Counted from the first letter of the stretch, positions 18,199-30,748 are shown. The stretch is 64,000 nucleotides of DNA from Actinomycetospora straminea (GCF_028737255.1 NZ_JAQZAN010000009.1:1-64000), one strand, 5' to 3'. Made by a program: numbers and translations. The notes: generated from the letters alone by a model not told the origin.

Positions 18199-19715
18199 CG
18201 GGAGGCCTCCAGGGCGCGCAGTTCGGGGATGCGGGGCGTGGTGGCGCCCTGGGCGGCCTCGTAGGCCGCGGCCACCCGGTAGGCGCGGTCGTCGGCGAGC
18301 GCCGGCGCCATGACCTGCAGGCCGACGGGCAGGCCGTCGTCCGCCGAGCGCCCGCAAGGCACCGACAGGGCCGCGTTGCCCGCGAGGTTGGACGGGATGG
18401 TGCAGAGGTCGGCGAGGTACATCGCCAGCGGGTCGTCCGCGCGCTCGCCGATGGGGAACGCGGTGGTCGGCGTCGTCGGCGAGATGAGCACGTCGCAGGT
18501 CTCGAACGCGGCGGTGAAGTCGCGGACGATGAGCGTGCGGGCCTTCTGCGCCTTGCCGTACAGCGCGTCGTACGAGCCGGCCGACAGCGCGTGCGTGCCG
18601 ATCATGATGCGGCGCTTCACCTCGGCGCCGAAGCCGGCCTCGCGCGTCAGCGACATGACCTCGTCGCTCGCGTGCTCGCCGTCGTCGCCGACCCGCAGGC
18701 CGTAGCGCATGGCGTCGAAGCGGGCGAGGTTGCTGGACGCCTCGCTGGGGGCGATGAGGTAGTACGCCGGCAGCGCGTAGGCGAACGACGGGCACGAGAC
18801 CTCGACGACCTCGGCGCCCAGCTCCCCGAGCGCCCGCACGGCGTCGGTGAACGCCGCGAGCACGCCGGGCTGGTAGCCCTCGCCGGAGAACTCGGTGACG
18901 ACGCCGATCCGCACCCCGGCGAGGTCGCCGCGGGCGCCCGCCAGCGCGGCCTCGACCACGGGCGGCAGCGGCGCGCTGACCGAGGTCTGGTCGTTCCTGT
19001 CGTGCCCGCCGATGACCTCGTGCAGCAGCGCGGCGTCGAGCACCGAGCGCGCGCACGGGCCGATCTGGTCCAGCGACGACGAGAACGCGACGAGCCCGTA
19101 GCGCGAGACCGTGCCGTAGGTCGGCTTGACCCCGACGGTGCCGGTGACCGCGCCGGGCTGGCGGATCGAGCCGCCGGTGTCCGAGCCGAGCGCGAGCGGC
19201 GCCTCGCCGGCGGCGACCGCCGACGACGACCCGCCGCCCGAGCCGCCGGGGATGCGCGTGAGGTCCCACGGGTTGCGGCTGGGGCCGAACGCCGAGTTCT
19301 CGGTCGAGCTGCCCATGGCGAACTCGTCGAGGTTGGTCTTGCCCAGCGGCACCAGGCCCGCGGCGCGCAGCCGGGTCACGACTGTCGCGTCGTAGGGCGG
19401 GCGCCAGCCCTCGAGGATCCGGGACGCGCACGTCGTCGGCATGTCCGTCGTGGTCAGGTTGTCCTTGAGCGCGATCGGCACCCCGGCCAGCGCCGACGCG
19501 GCCGTGCCGTCGGCGATCGCGCGGTCGGCGGCCTCGGCGGCGGCGAGCGCGCCCTCGGCGTCGACGTGCAGGAAGGCGTGCACACCGCTCTCCGCGGGGC
19601 CGTCCACGGCGTCGATGCGCTCGAGGTGGGCGCGCGTGACCTCGACCGAGGACACCTCGCGGCCGTGGATGCGGCGCGCGAGCTCGGCGGCATCGAGATC
19701 GATCAGCTCGTTCAC
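18195..19715 (-). CDS. gatA: Asp/Glu-tRNA amidotransferase subunit A
   Basis: A 506-residue glutaminase of the amidase-signature family that supplies ammonia to GatB. The Ser-cisSer-Lys triad is visible: Lys in ALKDNL, the Ser residues of [14 protein letters not shown] and [14 protein letters not shown] 19715 follows GGAGG by four bases and overlaps the gatC stop (GTGA). Full family length. Confidence 0.95.
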   Translation of the reverse strand: MNELIDLDAAELARRIHGREVSSVEVTRAHLERIDAVDGPAESGVHAFLHVDAEGALAAAEAADRAIADGTAASALAGVPIALKDNLTTTDMPTTCASRILEGWRPPYDATVVTRLRAAGLVPLGKTNLDEFAMGSSTENSAFGPSRNPWDLTRIPGGSGGGSSSAVAAGEAPLALGSDTGGSIRQPGAVTGTVGVKPTYGTVSRYGLVAFSSSLDQIGPCARSVLDAALLHEVIGGHDRNDQTSVSAPLPPVVEAALAGARGDLAGVRIGVVTEFSGEGYQPGVLAAFTDAVRALGELGAEVVEVSCPSFAYALPAYYLIAPSEASSNLARFDAMRYGLRVGDDGEHASDEVMSLTREAGFGAEVKRRIMIGTHALSAGSYDALYGKAQKARTLIVRDFTAAFETCDVLISPTTPTTAFPIGERADDPLAMYLADLCTIPSNLAGNAALSVPCGRSADDGLPVGLQVMAPALADDRAYRVAAAYEAAQGATTPRIPELRALEASR

Positions 19716-20008
19716 AGCTCCTCCCCCAGGATGCGCGGCACGCGGAAGCGGCCCTCCTCGGCGGCGGGCGCGCCGGCGAGCGCGACGTCCCGCGGCAGCG
19801 ACGGCTCGGTCTCGTCCGGGCGCAGCACGTTCGTCTGCGGCACCACCTGCGCGGTCGGCGGGACGTCGTCGGGGATCTCGCCGACCTTCGACACCGTGTC
19901 GACGATGGCGTCGATCTGCCCCGAGAACACGTCGAGCTCGGCGTCGGAGACGGCGAGCCGGGCCAGCCGGGCGAGGTGGGCGACGTCGTCGCGCGTGATG
20001 TCGGACAT
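19712..20008 (-). CDS. gatC: Asp/Glu-tRNA amidotransferase subunit C
   Basis: A 98-residue scaffold that wraps GatA and GatB together. It begins [22 protein letters not shown], the family helix, and ends with the [13 protein letters not shown] tail. ATG 20008 has GGAGGAAC directly upstream. First gene of gatCAB. Confidence 0.93.
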   Translation of the reverse strand: MSDITRDDVAHLARLARLAVSDAELDVFSGQIDAIVDTVSKVGEIPDDVPPTAQVVPQTNVLRPDETEPSLPRDVALAGAPAAEEGRFRVPRILGEEL

Positions 20009-20190
20009 GTTCCTCCGGGGTCGTGCGCACGTCGTTCGGGGTCGGGCTCCGGTCCGCGTCGACTCCCGGGAGCGCGAACACCCAGTCTAGGACCGGCCAC
20101 GACGGGGTCACCGGCGGTCAGCCCTGATCACTGCTCGCACCGGTGGGGGTACGCCTGGGAGGATGCGCCGGTCCCGGATCGAGGAGGGTC

Positions 20191-20850
20191 GTGACCTACC
20201 TGCTGCGCGTGGTGCTGCCCGACCGTCCGGGCATGCTCGGGGCACTCGCCTCCGCACTCGGCGCCGAGGGTGCGGACATCCTCTCCGTCGACGTCGTCGA
20301 GCGCGGGGCCGGTTCGGCGGTGGACGACCTCGTCGTCGACATGCCGAGCTCCCGCCCGCCGGACGTGCTCATCACGGCCGCGGAGGCGGTCAGCGGCGTC
20401 GTCGTGGAGTCGGTGCGGCCGTTCGCGGGCGCGCTCGACACCACCCGGGAGCTGGAGCTCGTCGAGGCGATCGCGGCGCGGCCCGAGGAGGGCGTGTCCC
20501 TGCTCGCCGAGGGCGTGCCACGGCTGTTCCGCTCGGCCTGGGCGCTGGTCACCGAGAGCACCGGCGACGGCGCGCGCGTGCGCCGGGTCGCGGCGAGCGA
20601 CGCCGCCCCCGAGACCGAGGCCGTCGAGCTGTCCTGGCTGCCGCTGGACAAGGCGACCGTGCTCGACCCCTTGGGCGGCCACACGGTGCCCGGGGCCTGG
20701 ACCGACCTCGACACCGAGCTCGCCGCCGCCCCGCTCGGACGCCCGGAGCGCGCCGTCGTCGTCGGCCGCCCCGGGGGTCCCGCCTTCCGGCCGTCCGAGC
20801 TCGCCCGCCTCTCCCACCTGGCCGGGATCGTCGCGACGATCACCGGCTAG
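20191..20850 (+). CDS. ACT-domain-containing protein
   Basis: A 219-residue protein opening with an ACT domain (LRVVLPDRPGMLGALASALG, residues 5-24), the usual amino-acid-binding regulatory fold; the remainder (EAIAARPEEGVSLLAEGVPRLFRSAWALV) resembles a GAF-like sensor but lacks clear motifs. GTG 20191 has GAGGAGG just upstream. It is divergent from gatC, as in many actinobacteria. Function unknown. Confidence 0.8.
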   Translation: MTYLLRVVLPDRPGMLGALASALGAEGADILSVDVVERGAGSAVDDLVVDMPSSRPPDVLITAAEAVSGVVVESVRPFAGALDTTRELELVEAIAARPEEGVSLLAEGVPRLFRSAWALVTESTGDGARVRRVAASDAAPETEAVELSWLPLDKATVLDPLGGHTVPGAWTDLDTELAAAPLGRPERAVVVGRPGGPAFRPSELARLSHLAGIVATITG

Positions 20851-20940
20851 GGCCGATGTCTGACGGGTCGTGGTCGTGGGCCTGGTCAGGGCGCGAGGTC
20901 GAGGCAGACCCACGCACCCCGACGGCGTGACCGAGGGCTC

Positions 20941-21010
20941 CGAGGACATAGGCACATGATCGCGTCGAGTCGGACCGTCGGACTCGACGCGATCTTGCAC
21001 CTATGTCTCG
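20941..21010. repeat. Large imperfect palindrome between convergent genes
   Basis: An inner perfect 14-bp stem GATCGCGTCGAGTC (20958-20971) / 20981-20994 with a nine-base loop is extended, after a 5x5 internal loop, by GACATAGG (20945-20952) / CCTATGTC (21000-21007) and CGAG/CTCG outside a one-base bulge. Total about 27 paired bases. It lies between the convergent ACT-domain and FAD-oxidase genes and could act as a bidirectional terminator, though it is much longer than needed. Confidence 0.7.
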
Positions 21011-21083
21011 GCGGTTGCCCGGTCGACGCCCCGGCAAGTGACCTGACAAACGCCTCGATCCGTCAGACACGCCCTCGCGCCGG

Positions 21084-22481
21084 TCAGGGCGTCGGGAGGA
21101 TGTTCGTGTTCCGGTGGAAGACGTTCTCCGGGTCGTACTGCGCCTTGATCTGCTGCAGGCGGGCGTACTTGTCGCCGTAGGACGCCGGCACACGGTGCAC
21201 GTCGTCGGCCATCAGCTCGTTGACGTACGCGCCCCGTCCCAGTGCGTGCGGCGCGATCGCGTCGTAGAAGCCGCGCACCCAGACACGCTCGTCGGCGAGC
21301 ACCGTCGAGTCGGACGCCAGCCCGACGACGAACACGCACAGCCGCGGTGTCCGCCCGCCGCCGAAGGCCGTGGCGTCGTCCGCCACCGCGCAGTAGGCCC
21401 CGCTCAGGACGTAGAAGTGCACCGACGACCGCCCCGAGGCCGTGCCGGCGGTCCGCGTGACGATCACGTCGATGGCCTCGTCGGTGAACTCCTCGAGGTA
21501 GAGGGCTTTCACGTAGCCGTGCGAGCCCCAGGCGAACGCCTCGTCGAACATCTGCTGCAGGGCGGTGTAGGGCATCGGGGTGACCAGCTCGAACAACGGC
21601 GGGGGCAATGCGTCGCGCACCCGGTCCACGACCGGGCGGTGGCTCGCCTCGCCACCGAACCCGACCACGCAGAGCGCGAAACCGAGCCGGCCGTGATGCT
21701 CCAGCGGCACGAACGGTTCGGGCGGCGCATTCAGGGCGACCACCTGGAACGCGACGTCCGGTGGCAGATCGGCGATCACCTCGCGGGCGACCCGCAACGC
21801 GTCGGCGGCGTCCTCCATCGCGTAGAAGATCAGTCCGAGCTCGACCTGCGGCCCGACCTCGTGCAGCGCGATCTCGATCGAGGTGGCGATCCCGAAGTTC
21901 CCGCCGCCACCGCGGAGCGCCCAGAAGAGATCGGGGTTCTCGTCCGGTGCGGCGCGCACGATGCTCCCGTCGGCGAGCACCACCTGCACCGCGAGGAAAT
22001 TGTCGAGCGAGAGTCCGTGCAAGCGCGTCAACCAGCCCATGCCGCCGCCGAGCGAGAGCCCGGCGAAGCCGGTGTGGCCGATCTCCCCCGTCGGCACGGC
22101 GAGCCCGTGGGCCTGGGTCGCGGCGTCGACCTCCCGCAGCAGCGCGCCGCCGCCGACCACGGCCCGCCGGGCGACCGGGTCGACCACCACGTCGTTCATC
22201 CGGCTCAGGTCGATGACGATGCCGGCGTCACCGACGCTCATGCCCGATCCGGAGTGGGCCCCTCCGCTGCGGACCGAGATCTCGAGCGGCGCCTCCCGGG
22301 CGAACGCGACCGCGCGGGCGACGTCCTCGGCGCTCTCGCAGTAGGCGATGACCGCCGGCCTCCGGTCGAACTCGCCGTTCCACACCTGCCGGGCCTCGTC
22401 GTAGCCCGGGTCGTCCGGGGTGACGACGGTGCCCGCGAGCGCCGCCCGCAGATCGTCGAAGCGGGACATGATCTGGGTCAT
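21084..22481 (-). CDS. FAD-binding oxidoreductase, berberine-bridge (BBE) type
   Basis: A 465-residue flavoprotein. The PP-loop reads VRSGGAHSGSGMS, holding the His that normally links FAD; LSLGGGMGWLTR follows, with no Cys at the second attachment site, so FAD is at most singly linked. The substrate domain ends with the BBE signature PENVFHRNTNILPT. Family members oxidise sugars, alcohols or alkaloid-like compounds with O2. ATG 22481 has AAGGAG upstream. It stands alone; the gap to the next gene (22482-22668) is AT-richer and shows no other gene. Confidence 0.88.
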   Translation of the reverse strand: MTQIMSRFDDLRAALAGTVVTPDDPGYDEARQVWNGEFDRRPAVIAYCESAEDVARAVAFAREAPLEISVRSGGAHSGSGMSVGDAGIVIDLSRMNDVVVDPVARRAVVGGGALLREVDAATQAHGLAVPTGEIGHTGFAGLSLGGGMGWLTRLHGLSLDNFLAVQVVLADGSIVRAAPDENPDLFWALRGGGGNFGIATSIEIALHEVGPQVELGLIFYAMEDAADALRVAREVIADLPPDVAFQVVALNAPPEPFVPLEHHGRLGFALCVVGFGGEASHRPVVDRVRDALPPPLFELVTPMPYTALQQMFDEAFAWGSHGYVKALYLEEFTDEAIDVIVTRTAGTASGRSSVHFYVLSGAYCAVADDATAFGGGRTPRLCVFVVGLASDSTVLADERVWVRGFYDAIAPHALGRGAYVNELMADDVHRVPASYGDKYARLQQIKAQYDPENVFHRNTNILPTP

Positions 22482-22668
22482 CGTGGGCTCCTTCCGCCGT
22501 GACCGGGATGGACGACGGTACGAGCCTCTCCGTATCCGCGCGCTGCTGCGGAGGTGTCATTCCGGTGCCGTTCTCGGAATCGAGCGACGAATCAGTGACG
22601 CGACGTATTCCGACGCATTCGGTGTGCGGCGGAACGGCGAAGGGTGAACGGGCGCGCGCGGAGCGGCG

Positions 22669-23490
22669 TCAGCGGCGGTGCTCGGCGCGCGAGCCCGGCC
22701 ACAGGCTCGACGAGCGCAGCCCGCCGCCGCGCACCCCGCCGCCGCGGCGGCGCTCGTAGCGCCCGCCGACGTCGTGGCCCAGCGCGTAGCGCACGAGCTC
22801 CTCGTTGCCCGTGGCGAGCCAGGTGCCGTCGGGGCCCTTGAGCGTGTCCTCGAAGCCGATGCGGGTGTCGAGGTTGTTGCGCTTGGCGTACTCGAGCACC
22901 GGCCAGGCGCCCGCCTCCTCGCCGTGCAGGAGGATCGGGGCCGGCACGGGGCCGAGGGCCTTGAGGATGCGGACGGCCTCGGCGACGGCGGTGTCCGGGT
23001 CGGTGACGGTGACCTCGGCGAGCACCCGGACCGTGCCCCGCGGCAGGCCGGCCTGTTTGAGCTGCACGGCGTCGCCGGTGGTCCACACGCCGAGCTCGAC
23101 GCCGATGTCCACCGCGTCGAGGGCCGCGCAGACCCGCTGCCAGCCGCGCTCGTGCACGTTCACCGACGCGACGTCCGGGCGGGCGTGCCGCGGCAGGCGG
23201 CCCCACTGGCCGATGATCTCGGTGCGCTTGAGGGGGTCGGGCTCGACCCAGCGCGCGGTGGTGACGCCGATCTCGAGCTCGGGGGCCTCGCGGCGGATGG
23301 TGTCGACGACCGTGCCGATGACGCGCGGGTCGAGGCTCTCCTGACCGTCGCGGTCACGCGGGTGGACGTGCAGGCTCTCGACACCGAGCAGGGACACCGC
23401 GCGGGCGTCGCGGGCGAGGTGGCGCGGGCTCATCGGGACCGCCGGGTAGACGTCGGCGGGGCGGGCACCGTTGGGGCAGCACTGCAGCAC
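22669..23490 (-). CDS. BKACE (beta-keto acid cleavage enzyme, DUF849) family protein
   Basis: A 273-residue TIM-barrel protein. Family members bind Zn2+ and split beta-keto acids with acetyl-CoA. The metal pair is HVHPRD, and VNVHERGW stands where others have N-x-SE-x-G. The N-terminus LQCCPNGARPADVYPAVP matches the family start, with GTG 23490 seven bases after GGGGAGGA. The last 30 residues are Arg/Gly-rich and unlike the family. It is somewhat shorter than the ~300 residues usual, so activity is uncertain. The 259 bases upstream (23491-23749) show no gene. Confidence 0.75.
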   Translation of the reverse strand: MLQCCPNGARPADVYPAVPMSPRHLARDARAVSLLGVESLHVHPRDRDGQESLDPRVIGTVVDTIRREAPELEIGVTTARWVEPDPLKRTEIIGQWGRLPRHARPDVASVNVHERGWQRVCAALDAVDIGVELGVWTTGDAVQLKQAGLPRGTVRVLAEVTVTDPDTAVAEAVRILKALGPVPAPILLHGEEAGAWPVLEYAKRNNLDTRIGFEDTLKGPDGTWLATGNEELVRYALGHDVGGRYERRRGGGVRGGGLRSSSLWPGSRAEHRR

Positions 23491-23749
23491 CGCGGCGTCC
23501 TCCCCTCTCCCTCTCCCGACCCCGTCACGTGCCCGGGGTGTTCAGCTTCGACGCTGCGCACGACGAGGGCAACGGCGAGCCGACGGCGTCCCGGGTCGCG
23601 GGCCCGTCGGATCGCGAGAGCCACCCGGACGGTCGTACGGTCGGTCACCCGACGGTGTGAGTGTGCCCGATGCACGTGCGGATGCATGCGGGGACTCCCG
23701 ATCGGACGCTACGCCTCTCATCCGTGCACGCCCCGGGGTCGCGGGCCTC

Positions 23750-26654
<2,905 letters not shown>

Positions 26655-26744
26655 GACGCCTCCCTCCGGGCGCGATGCGCACGCAGGGTACTCGTAGTCG
26701 TCCGATCGTGGCGATGATCGTCGGCGATGGTGCGCCAACCGTGA

Positions 26745-27692
26745 CTAACCGTGGCGGCCGAGGTGGCGCTCCACCGACGCGACGAACCCCCGGGCGATGC
26801 CGGCGTAGGAGGTCTCGGTGACGCCGCCGACGTGCGGGGTGACGAGCACGTTGTGGGCGAGCAGCGGGTCATCGGGGTCGATCGGCTCGACCCAGGTGAC
26901 GTCGAGGCCCGCGCCGGCGAGGTGCCCGGAGCCCAGGGCCGCGAGCAGGGCGTCGTGGTCGACGACGGGACCGCGGGCGACGTTGACGACGTGACCGGCC
27001 GGGCGCAGGGCGGCGAGGGCCCCGGCGTCGACGATCCCGCGGGTCTCGGGGGTCAGGGGACAGGCGACGACGAGGTCGTCGCAGCGGGCCAGGGCCGCGG
27101 CGAGGTCGTCGGTGCGGTGGTAGTGCCCGTCGTCGAGCAGCTCCGCCGCCCGCGGGGTCTCGGCGCGCGGGCGGCGGCCGATCCCGACGGGCCGGGCGTC
27201 GAAGGCGCGCAGCCGGGTGATGACCTCGCCGCCGATGTCGCCGACGCCCAGCACGCCGACCGTGCGCCCGGCCAGCGTGCGCCCGGACGGCTCGCCCACC
27301 AGCTCCTTCGCCACGTTCGCCCGCGCCTCCTCGTAGCGGCGCAGCAGCGCGAGCAGGAGCAGCAGGGCCACCTCGGCGACCGCGACGGCGTTGCCGGACT
27401 CGGCGCCCGAGACGTTGTCGACCGGCAGCCCGCGCGCGGCGGCGGCGTCGAGGTCGACCCCCGACAGCCCGACACCGAACTGCTGGACCATGCGCGGCGT
27501 CGTCGCGTCCATGAGCGCGGCGGAGATCGTGCTGCCCATCGGGCAGAGGACGTCGACGGCCGCCAGCCCGCCGTCGGGGACCTCGACGGGCAGGTCGACG
27601 ATCTCGACGCCGTCCCAGCCGGCCTCGTCGAACGCCGTCCCGAGGGCCCCGCGCAGGGCGGCGAACCCGCCGCCGACCAGTCCGATCCGCAC
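26745..27692 (-). CDS. D-2-hydroxyacid dehydrogenase
   Basis: A 315-residue NAD(P)-dependent dehydrogenase. Rossmann motif VGVLGVGDIGGEV near residue 143, catalytic Arg in VNVARGPVVDHDALL, Glu in WVEPIDPDDP, His in VTPHVGG. Hydroxypyruvate/glyoxylate or related acids are typical substrates; which one is unknown. GTG 27692 has no ribosome binding site and lies seven bases after GATACT, so probably leaderless. Confidence 0.87.
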   Translation of the reverse strand: MRIGLVGGGFAALRGALGTAFDEAGWDGVEIVDLPVEVPDGGLAAVDVLCPMGSTISAALMDATTPRMVQQFGVGLSGVDLDAAAARGLPVDNVSGAESGNAVAVAEVALLLLLALLRRYEEARANVAKELVGEPSGRTLAGRTVGVLGVGDIGGEVITRLRAFDARPVGIGRRPRAETPRAAELLDDGHYHRTDDLAAALARCDDLVVACPLTPETRGIVDAGALAALRPAGHVVNVARGPVVDHDALLAALGSGHLAGAGLDVTWVEPIDPDDPLLAHNVLVTPHVGGVTETSYAGIARGFVASVERHLGRHG

Positions 27693-27728
27693 GCCGGTCA
27701 GTATCGGACCCCGGCGATCACTCGGCGA

Positions 27729-28820
27729 TCACCAGCTGTCCGGCGGGTCGGCGAAGGCCCGCGCCAGCTCGACAGTCGTGCTCGTGGCCCGCCGCGCCCA
27801 GCCCGGGCTCGCGCCGGCGAGACCGCAGGCCGGGGTGACGACGGCCCGGTCGGCGAGGTGGGCACGGTCGACGCCGAGGCGGTCGGCGAGGTCGAGGGCG
27901 GGCCGGGCGAGGTCGCCGAGCTCGGGCTTGGCCGGCGGATCGGTCGACGGCACGATCCCGAGCCACAGCTCCGTGCCGCCCTCCCAGAGCTCGCCCAGGG
28001 CGTCGAGGACCTCCGTCGGCGCGTCGGCGCCGCCGAGCGCGCCCAGGTCGACGGCGACGGCGTCGGGGCCGGTGGCGCCGAGCAGGGCGAGCGGCGGGGT
28101 CGGGTGGCAGCAGTGGACGACGACCTCCGCGGCGCCCGCCTGCCGGGCCGCGGTGACCGCGCCCTCGAGCAGCGCGCGGGCTTCGGCGCCGGGCACCGCG
28201 CCGACCGTGCCGTACCCCGACGGCGTCTTCAGCGAGCCGGCGAGGACGGCGGGCAGCGTCGGCTCGTCGATCTGCACGACGACCGGCGCCTGCGTGCGCC
28301 GCGCGAGCTCGCCGACGTGGGTGCGCAGGCCCTCGCCGAGGCTCGCGGCGAACTCGGCGAGCGCGCCGCGGTCGGTGAGCACGCGGTGCCCGGAGCGCAG
28401 CTCGACGCCGGCGGCGAGCGTCCACGGACCCGCGACCTGGCACTTCACGGCGGGCGGGGTCGCGCCCGCCTCGCCCAGCGCCTCGTCGAGAGCGTCGACG
28501 TCGCGGGCGAGCAGCTCGACGGCGCGCCGGTGGTCGCCGCCGGCGCGCCGCGCGACGCGGTAGCCCGAGGGCCACACCTCGACGGCGAGGTCGACGAGCA
28601 GCCCGGCGGTGCGCCCGACCATGTCCGCGCCGACGCCGCGCGCGGGCAGCTCGGGGACGTGGGGCAGGCCGGGGAGCTCGCCGACGATCGTGCGCGCGGC
28701 CTCGTGCAGGTCGGTGCCGGGCCACGAGCCGAGCCCCGTGGCCCGGTCGCCGGGCTGCGGCTCGCGGGACCCGCCCGCGGGCACGGCGTCGGTCGGTGCA
28801 CTGGTCTCGCTCACACCCAC
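27729..28820 (-). CDS. MetE C-terminal-like (cobalamin-independent methionine synthase family) protein
   Basis: A 363-residue TIM-barrel protein. Zinc ligands of the family are present: VVHCCHP and VTPACGL, with a Glu region between. It lacks the MetE N-terminal half and therefore is one of the stand-alone paralogues common in actinobacteria near ligA and mnmA; methyl donor and acceptor are unknown. GTG 28820 or GTG 28814 can start it; neither has a good Shine-Dalgarno sequence. Confidence 0.8.
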   Translation of the reverse strand: MGVSETSAPTDAVPAGGSREPQPGDRATGLGSWPGTDLHEAARTIVGELPGLPHVPELPARGVGADMVGRTAGLLVDLAVEVWPSGYRVARRAGGDHRRAVELLARDVDALDEALGEAGATPPAVKCQVAGPWTLAAGVELRSGHRVLTDRGALAEFAASLGEGLRTHVGELARRTQAPVVVQIDEPTLPAVLAGSLKTPSGYGTVGAVPGAEARALLEGAVTAARQAGAAEVVVHCCHPTPPLALLGATGPDAVAVDLGALGGADAPTEVLDALGELWEGGTELWLGIVPSTDPPAKPELGDLARPALDLADRLGVDRAHLADRAVVTPACGLAGASPGWARRATSTTVELARAFADPPDSW

Positions 28821-28879
28821 CAGGATCCACCCGGCCGGCGGGGGCGCGCCGGGCCGGGGGTGGGGCGCCTCCGGGGTTC

Positions 28880-28902
28880 CGAGCGAAGGGCTCCTTCGCT
28901 CG
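28880..28902. repeat. GAGCGAAGG palindrome
   Basis: CGAGCGAAGG and CCTTCGCTCG are perfect 10-bp arms with a three-base loop in the gap between two minus-strand genes. Related sequences occur at 41654-41670 and in the arms at 7286-7342. Confidence 0.6.
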
Positions 28903-28950
28903 ACGAGACGGGCGAGGGGCGCCCTCCGCCGGAACGCAGGGGCGGGGCGC

Positions 28951-29112
28951 TCAGCCCTGGTCGTCGCGGTCGACGAGGTGCTCGGTCTCGCTGGCCTCCC
29001 CGACGGGCAGGACGTCCTCGGGGTCGGGCTGCTCGCCCTCGGGCGACTCCCCGCGCAGTGGCGCGGCGTCGGGGACGACGGTGGCGCGGTCGGTCTCGTT
29101 CGGCTGGGTCAT
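28951..29112 (-). CDS. Small acidic hypothetical protein, 53 aa
   Basis: ATG 29112 has GGAGG seven bases upstream. The product is rich in Glu, Asp and Pro (PEGEQPDPEDVLPVGEASETEHLVDRDDQG), with no cysteines or hydrophobic segment, so probably unstructured. Function unknown. The clear ribosome binding site is the main support. Confidence 0.55.
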   Translation of the reverse strand: MTQPNETDRATVVPDAAPLRGESPEGEQPDPEDVLPVGEASETEHLVDRDDQG

Positions 29113-29214
29113 GTCCGGACCTCCTTCGGTGGCGGTGCGGGCGGTTACCCGCGTCACACCGCGCCGCCACCGCCGGATCGATGCGGCCGACCCGGCGTGT
29201 CGCCACCGCGAGGA

Positions 29215-29268
29215 TGTGGCGATCCTGGCTCTGAGTGCCAGCGAGGCCGCACCGCTGGCACACCCCGG
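29215..29268 (+). repeat. Dispersed ~50-bp repeat, copy C (divergent)
   Basis: GTGGCGATCCTGG, then TCTGAGTGCCAGCG and CGCTGGCAC in the same order as copy D, with small gaps. GTGCCAGCG/CGCTGGCAC form a perfect 9-bp stem. It ends 20 bases before the start of the next gene. The match is weaker than for copies A and D. Confidence 0.4.
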
Positions 29269-29288
29269 GCCCCGCCGACGCTGGCAGC

Positions 29289-30161
29289 ATGGCGCGTGTG
29301 GTGCAGGGGCCGGAGGTGCTCGACGCGGCGGAGGTGCTCGACGCGGCGCAGTGGCGGGCGCGGGCCGACGCGCACGCGGCGCGGGCCGACGCGCTGACCG
29401 CCGGGCACCGGGCGCGGAGGGCGCGCGGCGAGGCGCACCCCGTCGAGGACTTCCTCTACACCTACTACCCCACCCGCCCGTCGCGGCTGCGGCGCTGGCA
29501 CCCGGGCGCGGGGGTGGTGCTGGCCGACGCCGACGAGCGCGCGACCTGGCGCCACTACACCCGCGACGCGCGGGGCGTGCGGGTCGACGACGCGACGCTG
29601 CGGGACGAGCGCGCCGCGACGATCGCCTTCGTCGCCGGCCTCCTGCGGGCCACGTCCGGGCGCCCGGCCCAGCTCGGCTGCTTCGGGCTGCACGAGTGGG
29701 CCATGGTCTACCGCGACGGACAGACCCGGCACCCGGTCCCGCTGCGCCTCGGCGCGGCCGGCACCGACGCGGTCGTCGAGGCGCACCGGATCCGGTGCTC
29801 GCACTACGACGCCTTCCGCTTCTTCACCGCGGACGCCGCCCCGCGCAACGCCGTCTCCCCGACCCGGGAGCGCCAGGTCGAGCTCGAGCAGCCCGGGTGC
29901 CTGCACGCGGGGATGGACCTCTACAAGTGGGCGGACAAGCTCGGCCCGCTCGTGCCCGGCGAGCTGCTGCTCGACGCCTTCACCCTCGCCCGGGACATCC
30001 GGGTGCTCGACATGCGCGCCTCGCCCTACGACCTCGCCGACCACGGCTACGCGCCCGTGCCCATCGAGACCCCGGAGGGCAAGGCCGAGTACGCCGCCGC
30101 CCAGCGCGGGTTCGCCGACCGCGGCGCGGCGATCCGGGCCCGCCTGCTCGCCGTCTGCTGA
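29289..30161 (+). CDS. Conserved actinobacterial protein often labelled 3-methyladenine DNA glycosylase
   Basis: A 290-residue protein with HPVEDFLYTYYPTRPSRLRRWHPGAG, GCFGLHEWAMVYR and KWADKLGPLVPGELLLDAFTLARDIRVLDMRASPYDL, which I recall from streptomycete proteins carrying that label. I see no helix-hairpin-helix or AAG-type motif that would prove glycosylase activity, so treat the label with caution. The start ATG 29289 is a guess; a duplicated 18-bp unit encodes VLDAAEVLDAA near the N-terminus and no clear ribosome binding site is present. Confidence 0.65.
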   Translation: MARVVQGPEVLDAAEVLDAAQWRARADAHAARADALTAGHRARRARGEAHPVEDFLYTYYPTRPSRLRRWHPGAGVVLADADERATWRHYTRDARGVRVDDATLRDERAATIAFVAGLLRATSGRPAQLGCFGLHEWAMVYRDGQTRHPVPLRLGAAGTDAVVEAHRIRCSHYDAFRFFTADAAPRNAVSPTRERQVELEQPGCLHAGMDLYKWADKLGPLVPGELLLDAFTLARDIRVLDMRASPYDLADHGYAPVPIETPEGKAEYAAAQRGFADRGAAIRARLLAVC

Positions 30162-30231
30162 GACCTGTCGAGGACGCGCGGCCGGCTCCGTCCCCGGGGG
30201 ACACGACGCAGCGACCGACGAGGAGAACACC

Positions 30232-30735
30232 GTGGACCAGCACGAGATCGACGCCGAACTGTCCGTCCCGGGCGCGCACGAGCTGCTGACGACGACGGCC
30301 ATGGCCCACCTCGCCTACACCGGCGGGGACGGCACGCCACGCGTGATCCCGGTCGGCTTCTTCTGGACCGGGACCCAGGTCGCCGTGTCCACCGCCACCA
30401 CGTCGCCGAAGGTCGCGGCGCTGGCGGCCCGTCCGGACGTCGCCGTCTCCATCGACCGCGGCGACACCCCGGGCGGGGCGCGGGCCCTGTCGATCCGCGG
30501 GCGGGCGGAGGTCACGCTCGTCGACGGCGTCGTCGAGGAGTACCTCGCCGCGTCCCGGATCAGCATGGACCCCGAGTCGGCCGCCGGGTTCGAGCAGGCC
30601 GTGCGGGCGATGTACCCGCAGATGGCCCGGATCGCGATCACGCCGGCCTGGGCGCGCTTCCACGACTTCGGCGCGGGACGCATCCCGCGCTTCCTCGCCG
30701 AGCTCGCCGAGCGCGCCGGACGCGCCCAGGGCTGA
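30232..30735 (+). CDS. Pyridoxamine 5'-phosphate oxidase-like / F420-type split-barrel protein
   Basis: A 167-residue split-barrel flavin or F420-binding protein. GTG 30232 has GAGGAG six bases upstream. The fold is seen in LLTTTAMAHLAYTGGDGTPRVIPVGFFW, the strand VAVSTATTSPKVAALAARPDVAVSID and ALSIRGRAEV. Family members reduce or oxidise small molecules or simply bind cofactor; no substrate can be assigned. Confidence 0.75.
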   Translation: MDQHEIDAELSVPGAHELLTTTAMAHLAYTGGDGTPRVIPVGFFWTGTQVAVSTATTSPKVAALAARPDVAVSIDRGDTPGGARALSIRGRAEVTLVDGVVEEYLAASRISMDPESAAGFEQAVRAMYPQMARIAITPAWARFHDFGAGRIPRFLAELAERAGRAQG

Positions 30736-30748
30736 CCGCACGGCGTCG

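Noticed and set aside
20956..21180. Short plus-strand frame across the large hairpin
   Set aside because: It is made of the hairpin and the complement of the oxidase 3' end and has no ribosome binding site.
23430..23687. 85-codon minus-strand frame upstream of the BKACE gene
   Set aside because: Overlaps the BKACE start, has odd composition and no start signal.
29289..30161. Firm DNA-glycosylase assignment
   Set aside because: No catalytic or DNA-binding motif of known glycosylases is visible; only the recalled label supports it.
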